From positions 496,001 to 560,000 of the forward strand of contig NZ_CP159358.1 in assembly GCF_040500475.1 (NCBI RefSeq): a stretch of DNA of 64,000 nucleotides, given 5' to 3'. The notes under the pieces are model-generated. The model made no database searches. It was given only the letters and a program-made list of their open reading frames with translations, and was not told the DNA's origin. Position numbers and translations under genes: made by a program. This DNA comes from Bacillus sp. Bos-x628. Its GTDB lineage: Bacteria; Bacillota; Bacilli; Bacillales; Bacillaceae. Below, piece after piece: positions 50,815 to 59,471 of this stretch (the stretch's first letter is position 1; each line of letters begins with the position of its first letter).

Positions 50815-52590
50815 ATGTTAGAACAAGCAGAAGCACTCCTTAAACAATACTATGGATTTGACGAATTTAGGCACGGGCAAAAACAAGCGATCGAATCAAT
50901 TGTAAAGAAGCAGAGGGATACTGTATGCATCATGCCGACTGGCGGAGGAAAGTCCGTTTGTTATCAAATTCCTGCCCTTATGATGGAAGGGACAACCATT
51001 GTGGTATCGCCGCTGATTTCTTTAATGAAAGATCAAGTAGATGCTTTAAATGAAATGGGATTACGAGCGTCCTTTTTAAACAGTACACTCTCAGCAAGCG
51101 AAATGAATACGCGTTTGGAAAGATGTGAACATGGTGAGTATCAGCTACTATATATCGCACCTGAACGTTTGCAAAATGAACGTTTTTTTAAACTGATTGA
51201 TCAATTGGACATTCCTTTAATCGCTATTGATGAAGCCCACTGCATTTCAGAGTGGGGACATGATTTTCGGCCGAGCTATCGTTATATTCGGGAATGTTTG
51301 AACAAACTATCAAAAAGACCAGTCATTGTTGCATTGACGGCGACTGCAACGAAAAAAGTCCATCAAGATATTTGTGAGCAGCTTGGGATGAATGAGGAAC
51401 AAACCATTTTTACTGGTTTTGCTCGGGATAATTTGGCTTTTAAAGTGGTAAAAGGAGAAAATAACGATCGTTTTATCACGCAAAACTTGAAGAAAAATCA
51501 TTTGGAGTCTGGAATTATTTATACGGCAACAAGGAAAGAAGCAGAAAGAATCTACAATCGTCTTAAAAAACAAAAAATCAAGGCAGGCATTTATCATGGC
51601 GGATTAGACGACGATGTGAGGGAAGAGCAGCAAAATCTTTTTTTAAACGATCAAATCCAGGTAATGGTGGCTACTTCAGCATTTGGGATGGGGATCAATA
51701 AGCCGAATGTTCGTTTTGTCATTCATGATCAAATTCCTAGAGACATTGAAAGCTACTACCAAGAAGCAGGTCGTGCTGGCAGAGATGGGCTTGAGAGCGA
51801 ATGTATTTTACTGTTTTCACCACAAGGAGTCAGAGTTCAGCGTTTTCTCATAGAACAGTCAATTGAAGATGAAGAACGCTATCAGCATGAACTGCTTAAG
51901 TTAAGACAAATGGTAGATTACTGTCATACTGAGCAGTGCTTACAGCAATTCGTGCTGGCATATTTTGATCAATCAAGCCAAACAGTTTGTCAAAAATGCA
52001 GTAATTGTCTAGATGACAGGGAACATGAAGATGTAACGAGGGAAGCACAAATGGTGCTTTCATGTACCATTAGAATGAATGAACGATTCGGGAAGATGAT
52101 GATTGCCCAAGTACTAGCAGGCTCTAAAAACAAAAAAGTGCTTGAATTTGGTTTCGATCGACTACCTACTTATGCTTTAATGAAGCAGCATTCAGCGCAG
52201 CATATTAGTGATTTCATTGAATTTTTAATTACTGAAGAGTATTTACACATGTCAGAAGGGGCTTATCCGACACTTAAGGTCACACATAAAGGAAAGAAAG
52301 TGTTAATTGGACAAGATGCTGTTTTTAGAAAGAAAGCACTCAAAACAACGGCCATTCAAGAAAATGATGCGTTATTTGAACATTTAAGGGTGCTAAGAAT
52401 GAAATTAGCAAAAGAACAAGGAGTCCCGCCTTTTGTTGTATTTTCCGATCAGACATTGAAAGAAATGTCAAAAATGGAGCCTAAAACCGGAGATGAGTTA
52501 CTTCATATTAAGGGTGTTGGGAACCAAAAAAGAGAGAAATATGGGGATGTTTTTTTAGAAGCAATCCGTTTGTTTATAGAAAAAGAGTGA
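50815..52590 (+). CDS. recQ: RecQ-family ATP-dependent DNA helicase
   Basis: 591 residues, the same length as B. subtilis YocI/RecQ. 3'-5' helicase motifs: MPTGGGKSVCYQIPAL (Walker A), VVSPLISLMKDQVD, AIDEAHCISEWGHDFRPSY (DEAH and aromatic loop), VATSAFGMGINKPNVRFVIH and QEAGRAGRDG. Then a zinc-binding RQC region (CLQQFV and CQKCSNC) and a C-terminal HRDC-like domain (LLHIKGVGNQKREKYG). It acts in replication-fork repair and recombination. Confidence 0.94.
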   Translation: MLEQAEALLKQYYGFDEFRHGQKQAIESIVKKQRDTVCIMPTGGGKSVCYQIPALMMEGTTIVVSPLISLMKDQVDALNEMGLRASFLNSTLSASEMNTRLERCEHGEYQLLYIAPERLQNERFFKLIDQLDIPLIAIDEAHCISEWGHDFRPSYRYIRECLNKLSKRPVIVALTATATKKVHQDICEQLGMNEEQTIFTGFARDNLAFKVVKGENNDRFITQNLKKNHLESGIIYTATRKEAERIYNRLKKQKIKAGIYHGGLDDDVREEQQNLFLNDQIQVMVATSAFGMGINKPNVRFVIHDQIPRDIESYYQEAGRAGRDGLESECILLFSPQGVRVQRFLIEQSIEDEERYQHELLKLRQMVDYCHTEQCLQQFVLAYFDQSSQTVCQKCSNCLDDREHEDVTREAQMVLSCTIRMNERFGKMMIAQVLAGSKNKKVLEFGFDRLPTYALMKQHSAQHISDFIEFLITEEYLHMSEGAYPTLKVTHKGKKVLIGQDAVFRKKALKTTAIQENDALFEHLRVLRMKLAKEQGVPPFVVFSDQTLKEMSKMEPKTGDELLHIKGVGNQKREKYGDVFLEAIRLFIEKE

Positions 52591-52773
52591 AAATAAAGAG
52601 TTGGATAGCGTAAAAATTTTTTTGCTGCATTGGAACACATTCTCAAAATGACTTTGCTCATCCTTTCAAAACACTACTGCAGTGCGGGATGGAGAGGCTT
52701 TGTGGTCTGTTTTCCCAATGGAGAGAGATGTTTCATGTAAAGGAACTGTAATCTAAAACATATCGTTTTGTTA

Positions 52774-52801
52774 TTGAAATGACATTTACATATGTTACGA
52801 T
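52774..52801 (+). promoter_or_regulatory. SigA promoter and possible WalR site of yocH
   Basis: TTGAAA, 16 bp, TACGAT. TGTTAT-N5-TGACAT overlaps the -35 and is a partial match to the WalR direct repeat (TGTWAH-N5-TGTWAH). yocH is a WalR target in B. subtilis. Confidence 0.5.
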
Positions 52802-52808
52802 AGCACTC

Positions 52809-52831
52809 GTTAGCCGCCATAAAAAGCTAAC
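52809..52831 (+). promoter_or_regulatory. 5'-terminal hairpin in the yocH leader
   Basis: GTTAGC, 11-nt loop, GCTAAC, starting at about the first transcribed base and ending 3-4 nt before the AAGGGAGG ribosome site. The layout resembles 5' stabilising stem-loops of long-lived Bacillus mRNAs. Confidence 0.5.
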
Positions 52832-52848
52832 AAGGGAGGATTTACTTT

Positions 52849-53640
52849 ATGAAGAAGACTATTATGTCCTTGGTTGCTGTTGCAGCAATCTCATCAACAG
52901 CAATCGGAGCGCAGCAAGCTTCTGCAAAGGAAATCACTGTGCAGAAAGGTGATACGCTTTGGAGAATTTCACAAAAAAATGATGTTTCTCTAAAGGACCT
53001 AAAGGGTTGGAACAATTTATCTACAGACACGATCTATGCAGGTGATAAATTGACAATCTCTTCAAAAGAGAAAACTCAGGAGCAGTATAAAGTCCAGAAG
53101 GGGGACAGCCTCTGGAAAATCGCTCAAAAATTCAATGTGTCAATAAGCGATCTAAAGTCTTGGAATAACTTAAACTCAGATATAATTATGATTGGTTCAA
53201 CACTAAGTGTTGCTGGTCAAAGCTCTGCTCCAGTAAGCTCAGAGCCTGTTCAAAAACAGGAACCTGTCCAAAAAGAGCAAGCAACAAAAAAAGCTGCTCC
53301 TAAACAGGAAACAGCAAAAGCAGAATCATCTTCTGCTAGTCAAAGTGTACAAAAAGAAGTGACTGTAACAGCTACAGCTTATACAGCAAATGACGGTGGA
53401 ATTTCAGGTATCACTGCAACAGGGGTAAACTTAAACAAAAACCCTCATGCAAAAGTGATTGCAGTAGATCCTAGTGTCATTCCATTAGGAAGTAAGGTTT
53501 ATGTAGAAGGCTACGGTGAAGCCATCGCAGCAGATACTGGCGGCGCAATTAAAGGTAATAAAATTGATGTACATGTACCAAGCAAATCCCAAGCAAAAAA
53601 TTGGGGCGTAAAATCAGTCAAAGTAAGAATACTTAACTAG
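52849..53640 (+). CDS. yocH: Secreted LysM / 3D-domain cell-wall protein YocH
   Basis: 263 residues. Signal peptide (AVAAISSTAIGAQQASA), two LysM repeats (VQKGDTLWRISQKNDVSL near 30 and [18 protein letters not shown] near 83), a Gln/Lys/Pro linker and a C-terminal 3D domain. The latter has VTATAYTANDGG, IAVDPSVIPLGSKVYVEGYG and AADTGGAIKGNKIDVHV, which includes the three conserved Asp. This is a lytic-transglycosylase-like fold. In B. subtilis YocH is a WalRK and PrkC-linked wall protein. Confidence 0.93.
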   Translation: MKKTIMSLVAVAAISSTAIGAQQASAKEITVQKGDTLWRISQKNDVSLKDLKGWNNLSTDTIYAGDKLTISSKEKTQEQYKVQKGDSLWKIAQKFNVSISDLKSWNNLNSDIIMIGSTLSVAGQSSAPVSSEPVQKQEPVQKEQATKKAAPKQETAKAESSSASQSVQKEVTVTATAYTANDGGISGITATGVNLNKNPHAKVIAVDPSVIPLGSKVYVEGYGEAIAADTGGAIKGNKIDVHVPSKSQAKNWGVKSVKVRILN

Positions 53641-53664
53641 TTGTCTATCGTTTTTTGGAAGAGA

Positions 53665-53692
53665 GCATCAGGTGGCGGCCTGATGCTTTTAT
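53665..53692 (+). terminator. Terminator after yocH
   Basis: GCATCAGG, TGGCGG, CCTGATGC then TTTT. Confidence 0.85.
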
Positions 53693-53845
53693 TGTACCCT
53701 TTTTTTGACCAAAAAAACATATATTTTTCTGAAAAATTTGCATTTTCGACAAAAATCAGCATATACATAATGATAAACGTTTGTTTTGTTATTAGCTGTC
53801 CACCTTATACATTTCTTCGCTTTGTCTTTCCAATTGACTTGGACA

Positions 53846-54100
53846 TCAAAATGATGTTTTTCTTAAAAAGTGAATCAATCGGTCTATGTGATTCCAGTCT
53901 CTCTTGACGAGGTCGAAAGTGATCACAGGCATATTTTGCTCTCTTGCAATTTCTTTTAAATGCTTCATACATATCAAACCGTACCCATTGTCCGGCGGTC
54001 CTTTCATATCGGCAATAGTGATTTTCCCCTCTTCAGAATACTCCGCAATCAATGAAAAATCAGGTTGTCCACGGATAGCTTTTTCACAAGCGCTTAACAT
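53846..54100 (-). CDS. Hypothetical protein, possibly a fragment
   Basis: 84 residues. No good ribosome site at the ATG, but the frame stays open and protein-like for nine codons upstream (YLCDTCKI), giving CDTCKIMLSACEKAIRG. KITIADMKGPPDNGYGLICM and a basic C-terminal helix follow. CxxC plus C could be a zinc site, loosely like the CxxC of cytidine-deaminase-fold toxins, but the HxE half is absent. It may be a C-terminal remnant. No confident family. Confidence 0.4.
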   Translation of the reverse strand: MLSACEKAIRGQPDFSLIAEYSEEGKITIADMKGPPDNGYGLICMKHLKEIAREQNMPVITFDLVKRDWNHIDRLIHFLRKTSF

Positions 54101-54302
54101 GATTTTGCACGTATCACAGAGATATCATAAAAAAACACACAATTCCCCATTGTAAAGGAAGAGGATGGATCGATCAACCATTAGAGTGCAGCCTGCGGGC
54201 AAGTTTGTCCAAAATTCGACGAAGATAGCGAATTCATTGACTTTATGATCAAAGTTAAATAACATACTCTTAGTCGGAACTAATAAAGAGAGGATTTCAA
54301 AC

Positions 54303-54842
54303 ATGAACGAACAGAATCAAAAACCGAAAAATTTTACAGGTGTTGTTGTCTTCTTAACAATTGCCATAAACGGATTAATTGCACTATTATTCTTCATGCC
54401 AAAAACAGATCAATTTAGTCATCTGGATATTACGTTTCTCCCGTTACTGAATGCAGTGATGAACAGTTTCACGTTTATTTTTTTGCTTTCAGCACTCATG
54501 ATGATTAAACAAAAGAATATTAAAGCACATAGAAGATTTATTTTTGCTGCTTTTTCCACAACGCTTGTTTTTTTAATTTCTTATGTCACCTATCATTCAA
54601 TGGCAGCAGATACGCACTTCGGAGGAGAAGGCATTATACGTCCTATCTACTTCTTTATTTTGATTACACATATTGTGTTATCAGCGATCATTGTCCCACT
54701 AGCATTGATTACACTGTTTAGAGGTGCACAGATGCAAGTGGAGCGCCATCGCAAAATTGCCCGCTGGACAATGCCGTTATGGCTTTATGTGAGTCTAACA
54801 GGCGTCATTGTTTATATAATGATTTCTCCATATTACAACTAA
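54303..54842 (+). CDS. yozB: DUF420 membrane protein YozB
   Basis: 179 residues with five hydrophobic segments. DUF420 marks: LPLLNAVMNSFTFIFLLSAL, KNIKAHRRFIFAAFSTT, YFFILITHIVLSAIIVPLAL and RHRKIARWTMPLWLYVSLTG, with conserved His residues in membrane helices as in haem-copper oxidase accessory proteins (CtaM/YozB group). CtaM is needed for QoxABCD cytochrome oxidase function in Staphylococcus; a similar role is inference. Start GAGAGGATTTCAAAC ATG. Followed by a repeat element. Confidence 0.8.
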   Translation: MNEQNQKPKNFTGVVVFLTIAINGLIALLFFMPKTDQFSHLDITFLPLLNAVMNSFTFIFLLSALMMIKQKNIKAHRRFIFAAFSTTLVFLISYVTYHSMAADTHFGGEGIIRPIYFFILITHIVLSAIIVPLALITLFRGAQMQVERHRKIARWTMPLWLYVSLTGVIVYIMISPYYN

Positions 54843-54875
54843 CGCATGTCCAGATATACGTTCAGATTGTTGACC

Positions 54876-55022
54876 AAGGGGTAAAATAAAAACCATTTTA
54901 CCCCTTTGCCATCTTTTCAGCGTGAATGGAAAACCCGAGCTACTTGTGTGGAGCGAATTGAACATTCGTGAGCGCCAGCGCGCTGATCTGACAACGAGTG
55001 CGAGGGTTTGTCTACACGTTAC
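54876..55022 (+). repeat. Dispersed repeat family, copy 2, with hairpin
   Basis: Begins 34 bp after the yozB stop. First a perfect 11-bp hairpin (AGGGGTAAAAT and ATTTTACCCCT, 54877-54905). Then TTTCAGCGTGAATGGAAAACCC, interrupted here in quotation at the copy-3 insertion point (TTGAAGTCTAGG is missing). Then GAGCTA, GGAGCGAATTGAACATTCGT, GCGCCAGCGCGC, TGACAACGAGTG and GGGTTTGTCTACACG. The closing inverted end is degenerate (CACGTTA). Confidence 0.85.
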
Positions 55023-55166
55023 TTTTATTTACAAGATGAAGGGCTTTGGATAAAATGGGAATTGGGTGATCCGACTAGCACGGTATGTTCCCACCTATAG
55101 ATTCACATCACTTCTTGCCGTTTGCTCGTTTGGAGAACAACAATTGATCGAAACGGGGGTTACATG

Positions 55167-56309
55167 ATGACGGAACAACTGCAATATAAACCGGGACTTG
55201 AAGACATTGTCGCAAGCGAAACATCAATTTCATATTTAGATGTGGAACAAGAAGAGATTGTGATTCGCGGTTATGACCTCATAGAATTGGCGCAAAAAAA
55301 GACATTCTTAGAAACAGCCTACCTGCTTATTTATGGAAGATTACCAGATGCAATGGAGAAACATCATTTTCAGCAAAACATTTCCTCTCAAACAGTATTA
55401 CATCCAATCATTCAAACAATTTTGACAAATTTGCCAAAAACTACCCACCCAATGGATGCCATAAGAACTTGCCTATCTGCTCTTGCAGGGTACGATGAAG
55501 CTTTACATGATCGAACAGCAGACTGCCAAAAAGCGCGAGCGGTTCGATTGTTAGGTCAGTTGCCAGCAATTGTTGCTGGAAGCTATCATATTCTCACTAA
55601 AAATGCCGCTATTTCTCCAAACCAGAACAAACCCTACACAGAAAACTTTTTAGCCATGTTAACAGGGCGTATACCTACTCAAGATGAAATAACTGCTTTT
55701 GATCAAACGTTAACGCTATATAGTGAACACGAGCTGCCTAATTCTACTTTCGCTGCCAGAGTCATTGCCTCCACTCATTCAGACATGTACGGTGCTTTTA
55801 CTGGTGCTATTTCATCATTAAAAGGTGATTTGCACGGTGGAGCGAATGAAGCGGTCATGCATATGCTTCTTGAAGGAAAGTCAATAGAAGGTTTCCTTGC
55901 ACTCATTGAACAAAAACTAGCGGCAAAAGAAAAAATGATGGGCTTTGGCCACAGGGTATATATGAGAAAAATAGACCCGAGAGCGACTCTTTTAAAAAAA
56001 ACATTGAAAACGCTTACTGAATCAAAGGGAGATACGACATTGTATGACATGTGTGTAGCAGGGGAGGCATACATGAAAGAAAAGAAAAACCTCTATCCCA
56101 ATCTTGATTATTACGCAGCACCTATTTATTATGTGCTCGGTATTCCAATTTCGCTTTACACACCAATTTTTTTCGCTGCTAGAGCGAGCGGACTTGCTGC
56201 CCATGTGATTGAACAGCATATGCACAATCGCATTTTTAGACCAAGGGTGCGGTATTTAGGACCAAGAGGATTAAAAGTCTCAAATGATGATGGGAAAACG
56301 GAGGAATGA
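55167..56309 (+). CDS. mmgD: 2-methylcitrate / citrate synthase MmgD
   Basis: 380 residues. ATG 55167 with GGGGG 7 nt upstream; the adjacent ATG 55164 is the alternative. Citrate-synthase fold: [38 protein letters not shown] (catalytic His), [16 protein letters not shown] (second catalytic His) and the CoA/Asp region [16 protein letters not shown]. With PrpD- and PrpB-type genes next in line it should condense propionyl-CoA with oxaloacetate. mmgE follows without a gap. Confidence 0.93.
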   Translation: MTEQLQYKPGLEDIVASETSISYLDVEQEEIVIRGYDLIELAQKKTFLETAYLLIYGRLPDAMEKHHFQQNISSQTVLHPIIQTILTNLPKTTHPMDAIRTCLSALAGYDEALHDRTADCQKARAVRLLGQLPAIVAGSYHILTKNAAISPNQNKPYTENFLAMLTGRIPTQDEITAFDQTLTLYSEHELPNSTFAARVIASTHSDMYGAFTGAISSLKGDLHGGANEAVMHMLLEGKSIEGFLALIEQKLAAKEKMMGFGHRVYMRKIDPRATLLKKTLKTLTESKGDTTLYDMCVAGEAYMKEKKNLYPNLDYYAAPIYYVLGIPISLYTPIFFAARASGLAAHVIEQHMHNRIFRPRVRYLGPRGLKVSNDDGKTEE

Positions 56310-56311
56310 AG

Positions 56312-57748
56312 ATGAACAAAACAGCTTTAGCAAGTCAAACGGATCAGCTATTAGAGGAGATTGCAGCTTATGCTGTTGAGGGAGAGATCACGAGTAAAGA
56401 AGCCATTGAGACCGCTCGGTATGTGTTAATGGATACACTCGGCTGCGGAATGCTTGCACTCAATTTTCCAGAATGTACGAAACATCTAGGTCCTATTGTG
56501 CCAGGAACAGTTGTACCAAACGGTGCTCGGGTCCCAGGCACCTCGTTTGTCTTAGATCCTGTTCAAGCTGCTTTTAATATCGGTTGTATGATTCGGTGGT
56601 TAGACTATAATGACACTTGGCTTGCACAAGAGTGGGGGCATCCATCTGATAATTTAGGCGGGATTTTAGCAGTTAGTGATTATATCAGCAGAACACGACT
56701 TGCAAACGGAGAAGAGCCACTCACCATGAATGAAGTCTTGCACGCTATTGTGAAGGCACATGAAATACAAGGTGTGCTTGCATTGGAAAATAGTTTAAAC
56801 AGAAATGGATTGGACCATGTTCTTTTTGTAAAAGTTGCTTCGAGTGCAGTGGTTTGTGCCATGCTTGGCGGGACGAAAGAAGATGTACAACATGTTTTAT
56901 CACAAGCATTTATTGATAATTCACCTCTTAGAACTTATCGACATGCACCTAACACTGGCTCAAGGAAATCATGGGCTGCAGGTGATGCAACAAGTCGTGC
57001 GGTGCGATTGGCGATGATGACATTGAAAGGCGAAAGGGGTTATCAAACACCGCTTAGTGCGGAAAATTGGGGATTCGAAGATGTATTGATGAAGGGAAAA
57101 CCCCTCACCCTTGGTCAGCCTCTCGGTTCTTATGTGATTGAAAATGTTCTCTTTAAAATTGCCTATCCTGCTGAGTTCCATGCACAAACTGCTGCAGAGG
57201 CTGCTGTGATGCTGCATGAAGCGGTGAAGGATCGGTTAGATGAAATTGATCGAATAGAGATTACAACACATGAATCTGCCATTCGGATTATTGATAAAAA
57301 AGGGCCGCTTTACAATCCGGCAGACCGTGATCATTGTTTGCAATATATTACAGCTATCGGACTCATCTATGGTGAGCTAACGGCTGATCATTATGAAGAG
57401 GAAACAGCACAAAACCCGGTCATTGATCGCTTAAGAGATCGAATGGTTGTGAAAGAAGAGAAAAGGTATACCGAAGACTATTTAGACCCGAAAAAGAGAT
57501 CTATTGCCAATCGAGTTCAAATCTTCTTTAAAGACGGGACAATGACTGACGGGGTAGAGATTGAATATCCATTAGGTCACCGTAAAAGAAGAAAAGAAGC
57601 GATTCCACTACTCGAATCAAAATGGAAGTATCATTTAAAAACGAGATTTCCACAAAGGCAAGTAGATCAAATCGTGACACTCTGTCAAAATTCAAATCAA
57701 CTAAAAACAACAACCGTACCAGCATTTATGGATTTATTCGTCATATAA
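56312..57748 (+). CDS. mmgE: 2-methylcitrate dehydratase (PrpD/MmgE)
   Basis: 478 residues. ATG 56312 has CGGAGG 7 nt upstream; ATG 56306 is too close. MmgE/PrpD family: [66 protein letters not shown] and [18 protein letters not shown]. Dehydrates 2-methylcitrate to 2-methylaconitate. Middle gene of mmgDEF. Confidence 0.95.
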   Translation: MNKTALASQTDQLLEEIAAYAVEGEITSKEAIETARYVLMDTLGCGMLALNFPECTKHLGPIVPGTVVPNGARVPGTSFVLDPVQAAFNIGCMIRWLDYNDTWLAQEWGHPSDNLGGILAVSDYISRTRLANGEEPLTMNEVLHAIVKAHEIQGVLALENSLNRNGLDHVLFVKVASSAVVCAMLGGTKEDVQHVLSQAFIDNSPLRTYRHAPNTGSRKSWAAGDATSRAVRLAMMTLKGERGYQTPLSAENWGFEDVLMKGKPLTLGQPLGSYVIENVLFKIAYPAEFHAQTAAEAAVMLHEAVKDRLDEIDRIEITTHESAIRIIDKKGPLYNPADRDHCLQYITAIGLIYGELTADHYEEETAQNPVIDRLRDRMVVKEEKRYTEDYLDPKKRSIANRVQIFFKDGTMTDGVEIEYPLGHRKRRKEAIPLLESKWKYHLKTRFPQRQVDQIVTLCQNSNQLKTTTVPAFMDLFVI

Positions 57749-57759
57749 GGGGGATCAGC

Positions 57760-58677
57760 ATGTGGATCGTGAATGAAGAAAAAAGTCAAACGGAATTAGC
57801 TGCAGCATTTGCTGAACAAATGAACAAATCGGATTTATATCAAATCCCAGGCGTTCACGATGCAATGTCTGCGCTCTATGCCCAAAAGATTGGCTTTAAA
57901 GGTCTCTATTTATCAGGTGCCGCTTTTTGTGCAAGCAAAGGCCTTCCGGATCTTGGAATGATAAATTCAACCGAAATGGCTGAAAAAGCAAAAGAAATCA
58001 TTAGAGCTACACAGTTGCCCCTTTTGGTGGATATGGATACCGGATATGGCGGTGTATTAAATGCAGCAAGGGCCGCAAAAGAAATGGTCGAAAGCAAGGT
58101 AGCTGCTGTCCAAATTGAAGATCAGCAAATGCCGAAAAAATGTGGTCATTTAAACGGAAAATCACTCGTTCCAGTAGAAGAGATGATTGCCAAAATCAAA
58201 GCGGTGAAACAGGCGGCTCCAACGCTTTTTGTTGTCGCAAGAACTGATGCTAAATCAGTAAGTGGGATGGATGATGTCATCCATCGGGCTAATTTATATG
58301 TAGAAGCAGGAGCTGATGCCATTTTTCCTGAAGCGCTCGTCACATCTGAAGAATTTGTGCAGGCTTCAAACAAGATTAAGGGTCCGCTACTTGCAAATAT
58401 GACGGAGTTTGGTAAAACCCCATACTTTCATGCAGATGAATTTTCTGCTTTTGGCTTTCAAATGGTGATCTATCCTGTGTCATCCTTAAGAGTCGCTGCG
58501 AAAGCGTATGAGCGTTTATTTACAGAGATTATGGAAAAAGGAACGCAGCAGGGAATGCTGGATGATATGCAAACGAGAAAAGAGTTATATGAAACGATTC
58601 ATTATGATGAATATGAAGAAATGGATCAGCATTTAGCCAAAACAATTCTTCCGGAAATCGGAAAGGAACATCAATAA
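57760..58677 (+). CDS. mmgF: 2-methylisocitrate lyase (PrpB/MmgF)
   Basis: 305 residues from ATG 57760 with AAGGGGG upstream; the frame runs back inside mmgE without a start signal. PEP-mutase/isocitrate-lyase fold: PGVHDAMSALYAQKIGFKGL, LVDMDTGYGGVLNAARAAKE (Mg Asp), VQIEDQQMPKKCGHLNGK (catalytic KKCGH with Cys) and VARTDAKSVSGMDDVI. Splits 2-methylisocitrate to pyruvate and succinate, closing the propionate-detoxifying cycle. Confidence 0.95.
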   Translation: MWIVNEEKSQTELAAAFAEQMNKSDLYQIPGVHDAMSALYAQKIGFKGLYLSGAAFCASKGLPDLGMINSTEMAEKAKEIIRATQLPLLVDMDTGYGGVLNAARAAKEMVESKVAAVQIEDQQMPKKCGHLNGKSLVPVEEMIAKIKAVKQAAPTLFVVARTDAKSVSGMDDVIHRANLYVEAGADAIFPEALVTSEEFVQASNKIKGPLLANMTEFGKTPYFHADEFSAFGFQMVIYPVSSLRVAAKAYERLFTEIMEKGTQQGMLDDMQTRKELYETIHYDEYEEMDQHLAKTILPEIGKEHQ

Positions 58678-58680
58678 ATT

Positions 58681-58714
58681 GAAAAGCACTTCCCAAACGG
58701 GAAGTGCTTTTTTA
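58681..58714. terminator. Bidirectional terminator after mmgF
   Basis: AAAAGCACTTCCC, AAAC and GGGAAGTGCTTTTTT. Confidence 0.9.
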
Positions 58715-59380
58715 CGATGATGGTGTGGATGATGAAGCCAATTTCATTTTTTCTTCAACTGTTTTCGTTTTTTCTTTTACTTTTTCAGCATAAGTGAAAT
58801 CGCCATAGCAATACGGATAGCGGTAGTTATCTTTGTCGCCTCCACACGTATATAAGTTAGGGTTGCGTTTCACTTGCTTTTTGGAGTATTGCTTTGCCAA
58901 TTCTTCAGAATGCTTTCCCCCGTTTTTCGCAACAAAATCAATATAGCCGATTCCCATGTTATAGCTTTGAATAATGGTTTCCAAATCAACGCCTTTTTTC
59001 TTTCCATGTTTGTACATAGAAGAAAAATGATGGATTCCTTGTCTGATGCTTTTCTGAGGGTCATTGATTTCATTTCTTTTCAAACCAAGAGATTCAGAGG
59101 ACTGCATCGGATCTCCGCCCCTGCCTTTTGATTCTTGATACATCATACCGAGGATTAACGCCGTATATTGATCTAAATGTCGATCTTTTAACTCAGTCTC
59201 TACAAGCGGTTTGTAATCATCCAATCTCAACAAAACAATTGATTCCGTATCAATGGGCAACTTTTTTAACTCCTTTTGATTAAAAGAAACGAAAATAGCT
59301 GCAAATACGAAAACAAACAGAAAAATCGTGAAACAGCCTGAAATGGCAAAACATCCTGTTTTTCTCTTTTTCAAGGTCAT
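58712..59380 (-). CDS. yocA: Membrane-anchored lysozyme-like (CwlT-type) hydrolase
   Basis: 222 residues from ATG 59380 with AGGGGTG upstream. A signal anchor (FTIFLFVFVFAAIFVSF) is followed by a lysozyme-like domain about 50-190. LILGMMYQESKGRGGDPMQSS carries the catalytic Glu, and QGIHHFSSMYKHGKKKG and IIQSYNMGIGYIDFVAKNGG follow. These match the bifunctional CwlT/YocA transglycosylase module of mobile elements, but without the NlpC/P60 half. The tail has a Cys pair (YTCGGDKDNYRYPYC). The symbol is by resemblance to B. subtilis YocA. Confidence 0.72.
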   Translation of the reverse strand: MTLKKRKTGCFAISGCFTIFLFVFVFAAIFVSFNQKELKKLPIDTESIVLLRLDDYKPLVETELKDRHLDQYTALILGMMYQESKGRGGDPMQSSESLGLKRNEINDPQKSIRQGIHHFSSMYKHGKKKGVDLETIIQSYNMGIGYIDFVAKNGGKHSEELAKQYSKKQVKRNPNLYTCGGDKDNYRYPYCYGDFTYAEKVKEKTKTVEEKMKLASSSTPSS

Positions 59381-59471
59381 GTTCACCCCTGTTTTGTCCC
59401 GCTTTTAAAGGGAAGTACAGCCTTTATATTATGACACATCCTGCACTGGATACCAAGCGAAAACATAAGAA

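Noticed and set aside
53641..53907. 88-codon plus-strand frame after yocH
   Set aside because: It starts at a TTG directly after the yocH stop, runs through the terminator and an AT-rich region, and lacks a ribosome site.
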